From Kocuria varians (lineage in GTDB: Bacteria > Actinomycetota > Actinomycetes > Actinomycetales > Micrococcaceae): a stretch of DNA of 64,000 nucleotides. Shown here piece by piece: positions 23,762 through 32,177 of the stretch. The notes beneath the pieces were generated by a model that was not told the DNA's origin, made no database searches, and saw only the letters and a program-made list of their open reading frames with translations. The DNA lies in the NCBI RefSeq assembly GCF_006539885.1, contig NZ_BJNW01000005.1:62001-126000 (forward strand), read 5' to 3'. Position numbers and translations under genes: made by a program. Every line of letters starts with the position of its first letter. Positions within the stretch are counted from its first letter, which is position 1.

Positions 23762-24682
23762 TCAGTCTACGGCGGGACCCGCGACCGTCCGGGCCGTGGC
23801 CGACTCCGGGACCCCGCCGCCGCGGCCCGTGGGGTTGCCCTCGAGCGGGGGTGGGGCGATGCTGCGCAGCTGCACGCCGGCGGTCTCGAGATCCGCCGAG
23901 CGCGCCCACACCTTGGCCAGGGCGCAGAACTTAAACCAGTGCAGCGGCAGGTGGTCCGGCACGGCCTGCACGGTCAGCGCCTCCGTCTCGCCGATGGCCA
24001 CGGCCATCAGCACCTCGGCATCCCCGTAGCGCCACGGTTCCCACTGCCCGGTGGCGGCGTCCACCAGGGACTCCTCCGCCTTGAGGCCGGCCACGAGCTG
24101 GGTGACCACCTTGGGGTCCGGGGGTTTCACCCGCCCCGAGCGGTCCGTGCCGCGGGTCTTGTAGTCGATCAGGCAGACCTTGCCGCCGATGCGCGCCACC
24201 AGGTCAAGTGTCCCGGCGTAGCCCACCGTGGCGTTCCAGACCGTGATCTCCGCGGCCAGGGGCTCGGGGCGGTAGAGCTCCCACCACTGGTCCGCGCTGT
24301 CCGCGAAGCGCGTCTCGTGGTGCTCCGCGAGGTCTTCGCGCGCGGCCTCCACCCGGTGCTCGCGGCCCATGGCCCGCAGCGCGAGCTGCTCGCAGTAGTC
24401 GTGGACGCGGTCCCCGCGCTGGGCGGCCTGGTCCCGGTGCCGCTCGGCGGCCTTGGCCGCGTGGTTCACCAGGGCACGACGACGCCGCGAGTCCCGCAGC
24501 GCGTCCGGTAGCTGGGGATCCGAGGCGAGGGCCTGCGCGGCGCTGTAGCCGTACCAGCCGCCGAGGTCGTTGGCCTCGCAGCCGATGATGGTGGTGATGG
24601 ACGGGACCTGCAGGTCCCCACCCTCCTGGCGCGCGTACATGCGGCCGGTGGCGGTCTGGCGGGCCAAGCGGGGTTGCGTCAT
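23762..24682 (-). CDS. PD-(D/E)XK (RecB/Cas4-like) nuclease-family protein
   Basis: A 306-residue protein with the core of a PD-(D/E)XK nuclease: GYAGTLDLVARIGGKVCLIDYKT gives the Asp and the D-x-K pair, and an upstream Glu and His-containing segment (YCEQLALRAMGREHRV) is present. Relatives are annotated only as nuclease-like proteins. No Cas genes or CRISPR repeats are nearby, so a Cas4 role is not supported. The ATG at 24682 is chosen: it has a -10-like TACGCT about 8 bases upstream and no ribosome site, suggesting a leaderless message. A longer frame back to 24727 exists. Confidence 0.75.
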   Translation of the reverse strand: MTQPRLARQTATGRMYARQEGGDLQVPSITTIIGCEANDLGGWYGYSAAQALASDPQLPDALRDSRRRRALVNHAAKAAERHRDQAAQRGDRVHDYCEQLALRAMGREHRVEAAREDLAEHHETRFADSADQWWELYRPEPLAAEITVWNATVGYAGTLDLVARIGGKVCLIDYKTRGTDRSGRVKPPDPKVVTQLVAGLKAEESLVDAATGQWEPWRYGDAEVLMAVAIGETEALTVQAVPDHLPLHWFKFCALAKVWARSADLETAGVQLRSIAPPPLEGNPTGRGGGVPESATARTVAGPAVD

Positions 24683-24741
24683 GGGGCTCAGCGTAGGAAC
24701 GGACTCAGACACGGACAACGGCGCCACAGAACCCTGGAATG

Positions 24742-24779
24742 CGAAGGAACCCGACCCCTCCCGGGACCGGGTTCCTTCG
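24742..24779 (-). terminator. Terminator hairpin after tRNA-Val(CAC)
   Basis: CGAAGGAACCCG (from 24742) pairs with CGGGTTCCTTCG (to 24779). It lies 6 bases beyond the tRNA 3' end. No U-run is present. Confidence 0.7.
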
Positions 24780-24784
24780 TGTCG

Positions 24785-24856
24785 TGCGCGATACTGGGAT
24801 CGAACCAGTGACCTCTTCGGTGTGAACGAAGCGCGCTACCGCTGCGCCAATCGCGC
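24785..24856 (-). tRNA. tRNA-Val (anticodon CAC)
   Basis: A 72-base cloverleaf on the minus strand: acceptor stem GCGCGAT/ATCGCGC with discriminator A, D-arm GGCGCAGCGGTAGCGC, anticodon stem CTTCG/CGAAG with loop TTCACAC (anticodon CAC), and T-arm with GGTTCGATCC. It reads GUG codons. Apart from the anticodon arm it is essentially the same as tRNA-Val(GAC) at 25369-25440. Confidence 0.96.
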
Positions 24857-25138
24857 TTGCAACGTTGAAAACTCTAGAGCACCTCCACCGGGATGAGCAA
24901 ATTGCGGTTGCCGGCGCGCGTTCCGGGGCGGATGACCGGCGTCTGGCTGAGATGCCGGTAGCGCCGATTTGCCCGCACCCGGTCCGGTGGGTAATGTTTC
25001 TGCTCGTTGGAAACGCCCCGACGCGAAGCCTTCCGGAACACGGAAGGGCAACGCAGAGGACAGCGCGAGAACCTGTGATAAAGTTTCCGCTCGGAAGATC
25101 GGAGCACTGCAGAAACAGGGCCTCGATCAACCAACAAT

Positions 25139-25211
25139 GCGGACGTAGCTCAGCTGGTAGAGCATCACCTTGCCATGGTGAGGGTCGCGGGTTCGACTCC
25201 CGTCGTCCGCT
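25139..25211 (+). tRNA. tRNA-Gly (anticodon GCC)
   Basis: Acceptor GCGGACG/CGTCCGC with discriminator T, D-arm AGCTCAGCTGGTAGAGC, anticodon stem TCACC/GGTGA with loop TTGCCAT (anticodon GCC), and T-loop GGTTCGACTCC. First of three tandem tRNA genes on the plus strand. Confidence 0.97.
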
Positions 25212-25268
25212 CGCAGTTTTCGACCCTGGTCGAGACCTGAGACCTTGTCCTCCAAGGATCTGGTCCCC

Positions 25269-25339
25269 GGTGGGGTGGCCGAGTGGTTAGGCAGCGGCCT
25301 GCAAAGCCGTCTACGCGGGTTCGAATCCCGTCTCCACCT
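25269..25339 (+). tRNA. tRNA-Cys (anticodon GCA)
   Basis: Acceptor GGTGGGG/CTCCACC (one G-T pair), anticodon loop CTGCAAA (anticodon GCA), and T-arm GCGGGTTCGAATCCCGT. Second gene of the tandem cluster. Confidence 0.96.
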
Positions 25340-25368
25340 CGGTGCAACCACCTCGTTCAAGAGATTGA

Positions 25369-25440
25369 GCGCGATTGGCGCAGCGGTAGCGCGCTTCCCT
25401 GACACGGAAGAGGTCACTGGTTCGATCCCAGTATCGCGCA
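25369..25440 (+). tRNA. tRNA-Val (anticodon GAC)
   Basis: Acceptor GCGCGAT/ATCGCGC, anticodon stem CTTCC/GGAAG with loop CTGACAC (anticodon GAC), and T-arm GGTTCGATCC. It reads GUC and GUU. The next three bases are CCA, so this copy may encode its 3' end or match by chance. A terminator follows. Confidence 0.96.
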
Positions 25441-25446
25441 CCACCG

Positions 25447-25477
25447 AAACCCCGGAACACGTGTTCCGGGGTTTTTT
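25447..25477 (+). terminator. Intrinsic terminator of the tRNA cluster
   Basis: CCCCGGAACA pairs with TGTTCCGGGG with almost no loop, flanked by AAA and a run of six T. It is a classic rho-independent terminator, the clearest in the window. Confidence 0.93.
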
Positions 25478-25558
25478 CTGTGCCCTCCCCTCATGGCTCC
25501 CGCGGCGGCACACTCTCCACGCCGTCACGCGTGAGGAGCGGCCGCCCGGGAGAACCCC

Positions 25559-26542
25559 TCACACGTCGTCGTTCTCGGAACCCTCCACGATGCCCACCGC
25601 AACGGCCAGGTCCTCCCAGCTCATGCCCACGCACTTGAACACCCGGGGACGGTCCGTGGCCGGCGCCACGGCACCGGTGACGATGTCCGCGAGCGGGACC
25701 AGCGACTCCTCGCACAGTGTGCCGTCCTCGATGGCCAGCACCACGTCGCCTGCCTCCCGCAGCGCGGTCGCGGCGTCCTCGACGACCACTTGCGCGCGGC
25801 CCATGAGGGCGGCGTCGAGCTCGCGGGCGCCCGGCTCGTGGGAGCCCATGGCGACGACGCACGCCGAGTCCGGGACCAGGGCGCCGTCGAACAGCGGCTC
25901 CGAGGCGGACGTTGCGCACACCACCACGTCCGCGGAGCGCACGTCCTGCGCATCCCCGGCACGGGCCGCGAGCCCGAGCCCCCGAGCGTGCTCGACCGCG
26001 ACCTCGACCTTCTCCGGGGAGCGCCCGCACACGACCACCTCGGTGAAGTCGCGCACGACCGCAAACGCCTCGATGTGCGCCAGCGCCTGCGGCCCCGTCC
26101 CGAAGACCACGAGAGTGCGCGCGTCCCGTGGCGCGAGGTGGTCCGCGGCGACCGCCGAGATGGCCGGCGTGCGCAGCGTGGTGAGGGAGTTGCCCTCCAG
26201 GAACGCGCGGACGCTCAGCGTGGCGGTGTCCATCAGCAGGTAGGTGGCCTGGATGCGCGGCAGACCCCGCTGCGGGTTGCCGGGGGAGACCGTGGCGACC
26301 TTGATCCCGCTCCACTCCCCCAGCACGGACGGCATGAGCAGCATGTGCCCCTCGCCGGCGGCCACGTTGTCACGGGCCGGATCCTCCTCGGGGCGAAAGC
26401 CGCCCGCGAGCGTGGCCTCCAGCAGCTTCCGGGCGCGGCGTGGGCTCACCGACTCGAGAATTTGCTCCTCGCTGTAGTGCCTGGGCTGCTGGGGCTCGGG
26501 CTCGGTGCCCTCGGCCGTGCGGCGGTCGTTCGTGCTCACCAT
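25559..26542 (-). CDS. Ornithine cyclodeaminase / mu-crystallin family protein
   Basis: A 327-residue NAD(P)-binding protein of the OCD/mu-crystallin family. The family motif GIKVATVSPGNPQRGLPRIQA is followed by a Rossmann segment VVFGTGPQALAHIEAF and DVVVCATSASEPLFDG. Members include ornithine cyclodeaminase, ketimine reductases and alanine dehydrogenases, so the substrate cannot be fixed from sequence. The ATG at 26542 has GAGGAG upstream. It is transcribed in the same direction as nrdE but lies 260 bases beyond it behind several hairpins, so it is probably a separate unit. Confidence 0.85.
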   Translation of the reverse strand: MVSTNDRRTAEGTEPEPQQPRHYSEEQILESVSPRRARKLLEATLAGGFRPEEDPARDNVAAGEGHMLLMPSVLGEWSGIKVATVSPGNPQRGLPRIQATYLLMDTATLSVRAFLEGNSLTTLRTPAISAVAADHLAPRDARTLVVFGTGPQALAHIEAFAVVRDFTEVVVCGRSPEKVEVAVEHARGLGLAARAGDAQDVRSADVVVCATSASEPLFDGALVPDSACVVAMGSHEPGARELDAALMGRAQVVVEDAATALREAGDVVLAIEDGTLCEESLVPLADIVTGAVAPATDRPRVFKCVGMSWEDLAVAVGIVEGSENDDV

Positions 26543-26600
26543 GCGGTTGCTCCTCGGGTTGGGGGTGGTGGCGCGCACTCGTCGCGCCTGTCTGATGACA

Positions 26601-26634
26601 GCTGCCCCGCCGTGCCGGAGCAGGACGGGGCAGC
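26601..26634. repeat. Hairpin upstream of the OCD-family gene
   Basis: GCTGCCCC (26601-26608) pairs with GGGGCAGC (26627-26634). It lies about 60 bases upstream of the OCD gene; role unknown. Confidence 0.4.
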
Positions 26635-26679
26635 AAGAACGGGGGCCACGGGAACGCGGGCAGCGCGCGGAGGGCGCGG

Positions 26680-26723
26680 GCGGCGTCGTCGTCCCGGAAA
26701 CCGGATCACGGCGACGACGCCGC
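26680..26723 (-). terminator. GCGGCGTCGTCG hairpin between nrdE and the OCD-family gene
   Basis: GCGGCGTCGTCG (26680-26691) pairs perfectly with CGACGACGCCGC (26712-26723) across a 20-base loop. It is one of the recurring GACGACGCCGC palindromes. Another hairpin, GGTGGCCG/CGGCCACC (26737-26765), lies closer to the nrdE stop. Together they probably end nrd transcription. Confidence 0.55.
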
Positions 26724-26802
26724 GCCACCCCTCAGCGGTGGCCGCGCCACGCTTGGACGGCCACCTCTCAGCGGCCGTCGCTCGCCCGTGGCGGGGTGGG
26801 CG

Positions 26803-28962
26803 TCAGAGCATGCAGGAGACGCAGCCCTCGACCTCGGTGCCCTCGAGCGCCAGCTGGCGGATGCGCGAGTAGTACATGGTCTTGATGCCCTTGCGCCACG
26901 CGTAGATCTGCGCGCGGTTGATGTCGCGCGTGGTGGCGGTGTCCTTGAAGAACAGCGTCAGGGACAGGCCCTGGTCCACGTGCTGCGTGGCCGCGGCGTA
27001 CGTGTCGATGATCTTCTCGTAGCCGATCTCATACGCGTCCTGGAAGTACTCCAGGTTCTCGTTGTCCATGAAGGGTGCCGGGTAGTACACGCGGCCCAGC
27101 TTGCCCTCCTTGCGGATCTCGATGCGCGAGGCGATCGGGTGGATCGAGGACGTGGAGTTGTTGATGTACGAGATGGATCCGGTGGGCGGGACCGCCTGCA
27201 GGTTCTGGTTGTACATCCCGTCCGCCATGACCTTCTCGCGCAGCTCGCGCCAGTCCTCCGGGGTGGGCAGCTGGACGCCGGCCTCGGCGAACAGCTCGCG
27301 GACGCGGGCCGTGGCGGGCTCCCACGTGCCGTCGATGTACTTGTCGAAGTACGTGCCGTTCGCGTAGTCCGACTTCTCGAAGCCCACGAAGGACTCCCCG
27401 CGCTCCTTCGCGATCAGGTTCGAGGCCCGGATAGCGTGGTAGGTCACGGCGTAGAAGTACATGTTCGTGAAGTCCACGCCCTCCTCGGAGCCGTAGTAGA
27501 CGTGCTCCTTGGCCAGGTACCCGTGCAGGTTCATCTGCCCCAGGCCCACGGCGTGGGACATCTGGTTGCCGCGGCGGATCGAGGGGACGGAGTCGATGTT
27601 CGACATGTCCGAGACCGCGGTCAGACCACGGATCGCGGTCTCGATGCTCGCCCCGAAGTCCGGGGACTCCATGGCCATGGCGATGTTCATGGACCCCAGG
27701 TTGCACGAGATGTCCTTGCCCACCTCCGCGTAGGTCAGGTCCTCGTTGTACGTGGAGGGCTCGGAGACCTGCAGGATCTCGGAGCACAGGTTGGACATGA
27801 TGATCTTGCCGTCGATGGGGTTCGCCCGGTTCACGGTGTCCTCGAACATGATGTACGGGTAGCCGGACTCGAACTGCACCTCCGCCACGGTCTGGAAGAA
27901 CTCGCGGGCGTTGATCTTGGTCTTCGAGATCCGGGAGTCGTCCACCATCTCGTGGTACTTCTCGCTCACGTTCACGTCCGAGAAGGGCATCCCGTAGATC
28001 CGCTCCACGTCGTACGGCGAGAACAGGTACATGTCCTGGTTCTTCTTGGCCAGCTCGAACGTGATGTCCGGGATGACGACGCCGAGCGAGAGGGTCTTGA
28101 TGCGGATCTTCTCGTCCGCGTTCTCGCGCTTGGTGTCCAGGAAGTTGAGGATGTCCGGGTGGTGCGCGTGCAGGTACACGGCGCCGGCGCCCTGACGCGC
28201 GCCCAGCTGGTTCGCGTAGGAGAAGGAGTCCTCCAGCAGCTTCATCACGGGGATGACGCCCGAGGACTGGTTCTCGATCATCTTGATGGGCGCACCGGAC
28301 TCGCGCAGGTTCGTCAGCGCGAACGCGACACCGCCGCCGCGCTTGGACAGCTGCAGCGCCGAGTTGATGTTGCGCCCGATGGACTCCATGTTGTCCTCGA
28401 AGCGCACCAGGAAGCACGAGACCAGCTCGCCGCGCTGCTTCTTGCCCGCGTTGAGGAACGTGGGCGTGGCCGGCTGGAAGCGCCCGGAGATGATCTCCCC
28501 CACCAGACGCTCCGCCAGGGCCTCGTCCCCGTCCGCAAGGTACAGGGAGACCATGACCACGCGGTCCTCAAAGCGCTCCAGGTAGCGCTGGCCGTCGAAG
28601 GTCTTCAGCGTGTAGGACGTGTAGAACTTGAACGCGCCCAGGAAGGTCTGGAAGCGGAACTTGTAGCCGTACGCCTGCTTGGAGAGCTTCTTGATGAACT
28701 CGACGCTGTACTTCTCCAGGACCTCGGCCTCGTAGTACTGGTGGTCCACCAGGTACTGCAGCTTCTCCTCGAGGTCGTGGAAGAACACCGTGTTCTTGTT
28801 CACGTGCTGCAGGAAGTACTGGCGCGCCGCCTGCCGGTCCGCCTCGAACTGGATCTTGCCGTCCGCGTCGTAGAGGTTCAGCAGGGCGTTGAGCTCGTGG
28901 TAGCCCAGCCCGCGGTACTTCTCGGAGCAGGTGGGGTCCTCGTGGCCGGGCTCGATGCTCAC
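26803..28962 (-). CDS. nrdE: Class Ib ribonucleotide reductase large subunit NrdE
   Basis: Catalytic subunit that reduces ribonucleoside diphosphates to deoxy forms, 719 residues, the normal size. Active-site cysteines are in [11 protein letters not shown] and SNLCSEILQ, and the C-terminal shuttle pair is in the last residues, EGCVSCML. The N-terminus lacks an ATP-cone, as in class Ib. The GTG start overlaps the nrdI stop (GTGA, 28959-28962). The partner nrdF does not follow; the next gene is an OCD-family gene. Confidence 0.97.
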   Translation of the reverse strand: MSIEPGHEDPTCSEKYRGLGYHELNALLNLYDADGKIQFEADRQAARQYFLQHVNKNTVFFHDLEEKLQYLVDHQYYEAEVLEKYSVEFIKKLSKQAYGYKFRFQTFLGAFKFYTSYTLKTFDGQRYLERFEDRVVMVSLYLADGDEALAERLVGEIISGRFQPATPTFLNAGKKQRGELVSCFLVRFEDNMESIGRNINSALQLSKRGGGVAFALTNLRESGAPIKMIENQSSGVIPVMKLLEDSFSYANQLGARQGAGAVYLHAHHPDILNFLDTKRENADEKIRIKTLSLGVVIPDITFELAKKNQDMYLFSPYDVERIYGMPFSDVNVSEKYHEMVDDSRISKTKINAREFFQTVAEVQFESGYPYIMFEDTVNRANPIDGKIIMSNLCSEILQVSEPSTYNEDLTYAEVGKDISCNLGSMNIAMAMESPDFGASIETAIRGLTAVSDMSNIDSVPSIRRGNQMSHAVGLGQMNLHGYLAKEHVYYGSEEGVDFTNMYFYAVTYHAIRASNLIAKERGESFVGFEKSDYANGTYFDKYIDGTWEPATARVRELFAEAGVQLPTPEDWRELREKVMADGMYNQNLQAVPPTGSISYINNSTSSIHPIASRIEIRKEGKLGRVYYPAPFMDNENLEYFQDAYEIGYEKIIDTYAAATQHVDQGLSLTLFFKDTATTRDINRAQIYAWRKGIKTMYYSRIRQLALEGTEVEGCVSCML

Positions 28963-29453
28963 GCCCGGGGTTGCATGGATGCTTGCCAAAACTCTTCCAA
29001 TCCTTGGGTGACTTTCTCGACGTCCTCGTCCGTGCCCATCAGCTCGAACTTGTAGAGCAGCGGGACCTCGCACTTGGCGGCGACCTTCTCCGCCGCCACG
29101 CAGTACAGGGGACCGAAGTTGGTGTTGCCGGCTCCGAGCACGCCCTTGAGGTGCGCGCGGGACACGGGGTCGTTGAGAAATTTGACGACTTGCGGTGGGA
29201 CCGACCCGGCTCCCCCGGGGCGGCCGTAGCTGGGGACCGCGAGCACGTACGGTTCGGTGATCTGCGGTGCGGGCTCGGTGGTCTTCAGGGGCAACCGGAC
29301 GGATCGCACGGGGAGCTTGGCGATGAACCGGTCCGTGTTGCGCGTGACGGAGGAGAAGTACACCACCAGGGGTGCGTCCTCCCCCACGACGACGGGGGTG
29401 TTGCGGTGTTCCCGTTCCCTCGCCTGGGCGAGGACGGAGGCCAGGGCACTCAT
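28959..29453 (-). CDS. nrdI: NrdI flavodoxin-like protein
   Basis: Flavodoxin-like protein that supplies oxidant to build the dimanganese-tyrosyl radical cofactor of NrdF. The 164-residue product has the FMN-binding phosphate loop [12 protein letters not shown] near residue 32 and the later segments [10 protein letters not shown] and GNTNFG. The N-terminal 27 residues are an extension compared with typical members. Position between nrdH and nrdE confirms the assignment. Confidence 0.94.
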   Translation of the reverse strand: MSALASVLAQAREREHRNTPVVVGEDAPLVVYFSSVTRNTDRFIAKLPVRSVRLPLKTTEPAPQITEPYVLAVPSYGRPGGAGSVPPQVVKFLNDPVSRAHLKGVLGAGNTNFGPLYCVAAEKVAAKCEVPLLYKFELMGTDEDVEKVTQGLEEFWQASMQPRA

Positions 29454-29588
29454 GCCGATTCACTTCGATTCTGGGGGAGAAACGGTGGGTGGCGAGTACC
29501 GGTGGCCGCCGGGACGCTCTCGCGTGCCGACGACCACCGGGTGCGGGCCGCGGGTTCCGTGACGCCCGAGGACGTCACGGAACGGTTG

Positions 29589-29825
29589 TCATGCGGTGCG
29601 CAGCAGCGCCAGGGTGTTGATCTTGTCCGGGCGGAAGCCGGACCAGTGCTCGCCACCGGCCTCGACGACCGGCACCTGCTGGTAGCCCAGGCCCACCACG
29701 TGCTCGTACGCGGTGGTGTCCTCGGTGACGTCCACGACGGTGTAGTCGATGCCCTTCTTGGTGAGGGCGCGGTAGGTGGCGTTGCACTGGACGCACGACG
29801 GCTTGGAATACACGGTGACTGACAT
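29589..29825 (-). CDS. nrdH: NrdH glutaredoxin-like electron donor
   Basis: Glutaredoxin-like protein with thioredoxin-like activity that re-reduces the class Ib ribonucleotide reductase. The 78-residue product has the redox motif CVQC at residues 11-14 and the family C-terminal region GYQQVPVVEAGGEHWSGFRPD. The ATG has GGAGAG about 10 bases upstream. It is the first gene of the nrdHIE operon. Confidence 0.96.
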   Translation of the reverse strand: MSVTVYSKPSCVQCNATYRALTKKGIDYTVVDVTEDTTAYEHVVGLGYQQVPVVEAGGEHWSGFRPDKINTLALLRTA

Positions 29826-29925
29826 AGCCCATCTCTCCTTGCGGGAAGTCCCGGATCTCCGGCGCTTCCGGGGCTTTTCAGCGTGAGGTCCGGATGGTGC
29901 GCCAGGTGGTTGAACATCTGGGTCA

Positions 29926-29941
29926 ATACTACATCTAGTGT
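29926..29941 (-). promoter_or_regulatory. NrdR-type box upstream of nrdH
   Basis: The minus strand reads ACACTAGATGTAGTAT, close to the NrdR consensus acaCWAtATaTWGtgt. A second, degenerate palindrome (CATAGCCCTAGATG) lies at about 29954-29967. NrdR represses ribonucleotide reductase genes when dATP is plentiful, usually through paired boxes. Confidence 0.75.
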
Positions 29942-29978
29942 CGCGCGCAGGGACATAGCCCTAGATGATGTGGTCGCT

Positions 29979-30115
29979 CCGTCCACAGGCCGCCACACGT
30001 TTTCCCGGGGTTGTCCACAGGACGCCCCGTGCGGGCCGCCCGGCATCACGCGGTTTTTCAGGACCCGGTGTGGATAAGCAGAGTTCCCGACGTCACGAAA
30101 AATCTTTTTCCACCG
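29979..30115. promoter_or_regulatory. Cluster of DnaA-type boxes upstream of nrdHIE
   Basis: Four DnaA-like 9-mers: CCGTCCACA (29979-29987), TTGTCCACA (30011-30019), a perfect TTATCCACA on the minus strand (30070-30078) and TTTTCCACC (30107-30115). The second matches the common actinobacterial form. DnaA is known to regulate ribonucleotide reductase genes in other bacteria. The full non-coding stretch between nrdH and the next gene is 29826-30164. Confidence 0.7.
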
Positions 30116-30164
30116 CGTGTCAGACCCCCGCCGGGCCCGTGTCGCACCGCGCGGGCGGCACGGC

Positions 30165-31019
30165 TCAGTGCCGGCGCAGGACGTCCTCCAGGGACAGCGG
30201 CGCGTGGCCCGTGAGCTCGCGGACGTCGTCCGTGACCTCCGCGAGCTCCCCGGACGCGATGGCCGTGTAGGTGGAGACCCACGCCTCCATCTCCCACGGC
30301 TCGGGGTCCAGGACCGCCCGGGACTCGTGCGCGGCGTCGATCGTCTCGGCCTCGTAGCGGTAGGTCTGTCCCGTGACACGCGTGAGGATCTCCGCGACCT
30401 CGGTCATGGTGAGCGACTCGGGGCCAGTAAGGGTGTAGGCACCACGGGAGTGGGTCTGCGGATCCAGCAGGACGGCCACGGCGGCGTCGGCGACGTCCGC
30501 GCGGGCCACCGCGGACACGTGCCCGTCCCCGGCGGGCCCGCGCAGCACACGGTCCTCCCCCGCGAACAGCGGCAGGACGTCCAGGTAGAAGTTGTCCCGC
30601 AGGAAGGTGTGCTCCAGCCCGGCGCGCTCGATCGCCTGCTCCGTGGCGTAGTGGGTGCGGGCGAACGTGAAGGTGGCCTTCGGGGAGGGCGAGGCGAAGG
30701 ACGTGTAGACCACGCGCTTCACACCGGCCTTCGTGAGTGCCTCCACCATGGCGAGCTGCTGGGCCTCACGCTCCGCGGTCTCCGCGGCGGAGACCAGGAA
30801 CACGGTGTCCAGGCCCGTCATGGACTCGGCCGTCTGCTCCGGGTCCGCGAAGTCCAGCGGCGCGGAGTCCAGCAGCCCGGCCGAGGCGGCGACGCGCTCG
30901 TCGAAGCGCTGGGGGTTGCGCCCCAGCAGGCGGTGGGCGACGCCCTTCTCCTCGAGGGCCCGCGAGACGGCCCCTCCGATGTGTCCGGTGACGCCGGTGA
31001 TGCCGATGGTGCTGGTCAT
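30165..31019 (-). CDS. NmrA-like NAD(P)-binding oxidoreductase
   Basis: A 284-residue atypical short-chain dehydrogenase of the NmrA type. The N-terminal dinucleotide-binding motif is GITGVTGHIGGAVSRALEEKG; YTSFASPS, HYATEQAI and LRDNFYLDVLP are typical of QOR2/NmrA-like quinone oxidoreductases or redox sensors. No precise substrate can be given. The ATG has GGAG upstream. It is preceded on the same strand by the App1-type gene and may be cotranscribed with it. Confidence 0.82.
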   Translation of the reverse strand: MTSTIGITGVTGHIGGAVSRALEEKGVAHRLLGRNPQRFDERVAASAGLLDSAPLDFADPEQTAESMTGLDTVFLVSAAETAEREAQQLAMVEALTKAGVKRVVYTSFASPSPKATFTFARTHYATEQAIERAGLEHTFLRDNFYLDVLPLFAGEDRVLRGPAGDGHVSAVARADVADAAVAVLLDPQTHSRGAYTLTGPESLTMTEVAEILTRVTGQTYRYEAETIDAAHESRAVLDPEPWEMEAWVSTYTAIASGELAEVTDDVRELTGHAPLSLEDVLRRH

Positions 31020-31101
31020 GAGGTGTTCTCCGTTCGTGGGGGGGGTGGGGTCGCCCCTCCGGTGCCGGCCGGGGTTCGGCCCGCAGCGGGAGGAGCAGGG
31101 G

Positions 31102-32172
31102 TCAGAGCAGTCCGGTGGCCTGGAGCTGGTCCGAGATGGAGGCACCGTCGTTGGCCTCGATCCACAGCACACCCTCCGGCGAGATCACGCGGTGCCCGTC
31201 CGAGGGGCGCGCGCCCGAGGCCAGGACCGCCTCCGTGGGCGAGAGGTTGCGGATCACGATGGCCGCCACCGAGTCCGGGTAGCGCTCGGCGAAGCCCGCG
31301 TAGATCTGCGGGTCGTGCTGGCCGTCGTCCCCGATCAGGATCCACTTCACGTGCGGGAAGTTCAGCGCGAGCCGGCGCAGGTTCTGCACCTTGTGCTGCG
31401 CCCCCGAGCGGAACCAGCGTTCTGTGGTGGGACCCCAGTCCGTCAGCAGCAGCGCCCCGGCGGGGTACGCGTTGCGGGTCAGGAAGCGGCGCAGCGTGGG
31501 CGCCACGTTCCACGCCCCCGTGGAGAGGTAGAGGAACGGCGCGTTCGGGTGCTTGCGCCGCAGCCGGTCCATCATGGTGGACATCCCCGGGGTGGGGATG
31601 CGGGCGTGCTCGTTGGCCACGAAGGAGTTCCAGGCCGCGAGCATCGGGCGGGGCAGCGCGGTGACCATCACGGTGTCGTCCACGTCGCACACGACACCCA
31701 GGTACTGCTGGTCCGAGACCACGGTGACCTTGGCCTCCGTGACCTCCGAGCCCTCGGCCTGCATGTAGATGGAGTGCACGCCCGGGGCCATGGAGACGTT
31801 GAGGTCGACGTCGATCACGCCACCCTTGTCCGCCACCAGGTGGAACTCATGGTCCCCCAGCCAGATGTTCACGTGGGCGAACGCGTAGGGCACGGACGAG
31901 AAGGAGCGCCAACCGCGGATCGACTCGGCGGCGTCGTCGGTGTCCCGGCTCAGCGAGCGCGTCTTGAGCAGCACGCGGCCCAGGGCGCGGACGTAGCGGG
32001 GGCTGCCGTAGCCGTCGAAGGCGAGCATGGTGGGGATGTCCCCGCGCTGGACCGCCCGGGCCTGCCGCCACCGCTGCAGCTTCTGGTCGAAGCGGTAGCC
32101 GATGTTGATGGCCTCTTCGGCCACCTGGTCCACGGTCGGCAGCAGGTCCCCTCCGCCACTGTCTTTCGCCAT
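31102..32172 (-). CDS. App1-type (DUF2183) phosphatase
   Basis: A 356-residue protein with the HAD-like catalytic motif DVDDTVMVT near the middle, followed by FVANEHARIPTPGM, PFLYLSTGAWN and WILIGDDGQHDPQIY. This is the APP1/DUF2183 phosphatidate-phosphatase catalytic domain. The N-terminal half is a beta-rich region before the phosphatase domain. The ATG lies 5 bases beyond the dnaE2 stop, so it is probably in the same SOS-controlled transcript. Its bacterial role is unclear; a link to DNA damage would be inference from position. Confidence 0.85.
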   Translation of the reverse strand: MAKDSGGGDLLPTVDQVAEEAINIGYRFDQKLQRWRQARAVQRGDIPTMLAFDGYGSPRYVRALGRVLLKTRSLSRDTDDAAESIRGWRSFSSVPYAFAHVNIWLGDHEFHLVADKGGVIDVDLNVSMAPGVHSIYMQAEGSEVTEAKVTVVSDQQYLGVVCDVDDTVMVTALPRPMLAAWNSFVANEHARIPTPGMSTMMDRLRRKHPNAPFLYLSTGAWNVAPTLRRFLTRNAYPAGALLLTDWGPTTERWFRSGAQHKVQNLRRLALNFPHVKWILIGDDGQHDPQIYAGFAERYPDSVAAIVIRNLSPTEAVLASGARPSDGHRVISPEGVLWIEANDGASISDQLQATGLL

Positions 32173-32177
32173 GATCC

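Noticed and set aside
23762-24682. Cas4 of a CRISPR system
   Set aside because: No repeat array or other cas gene is in the window. The nuclease fold alone does not show this.
29979-30115. A chromosomal replication origin
   Set aside because: Only four DnaA-like boxes, no AT-rich unwinding region and no dnaA, dnaN or rpmH nearby; regulation of nrdHIE is the simpler reading.
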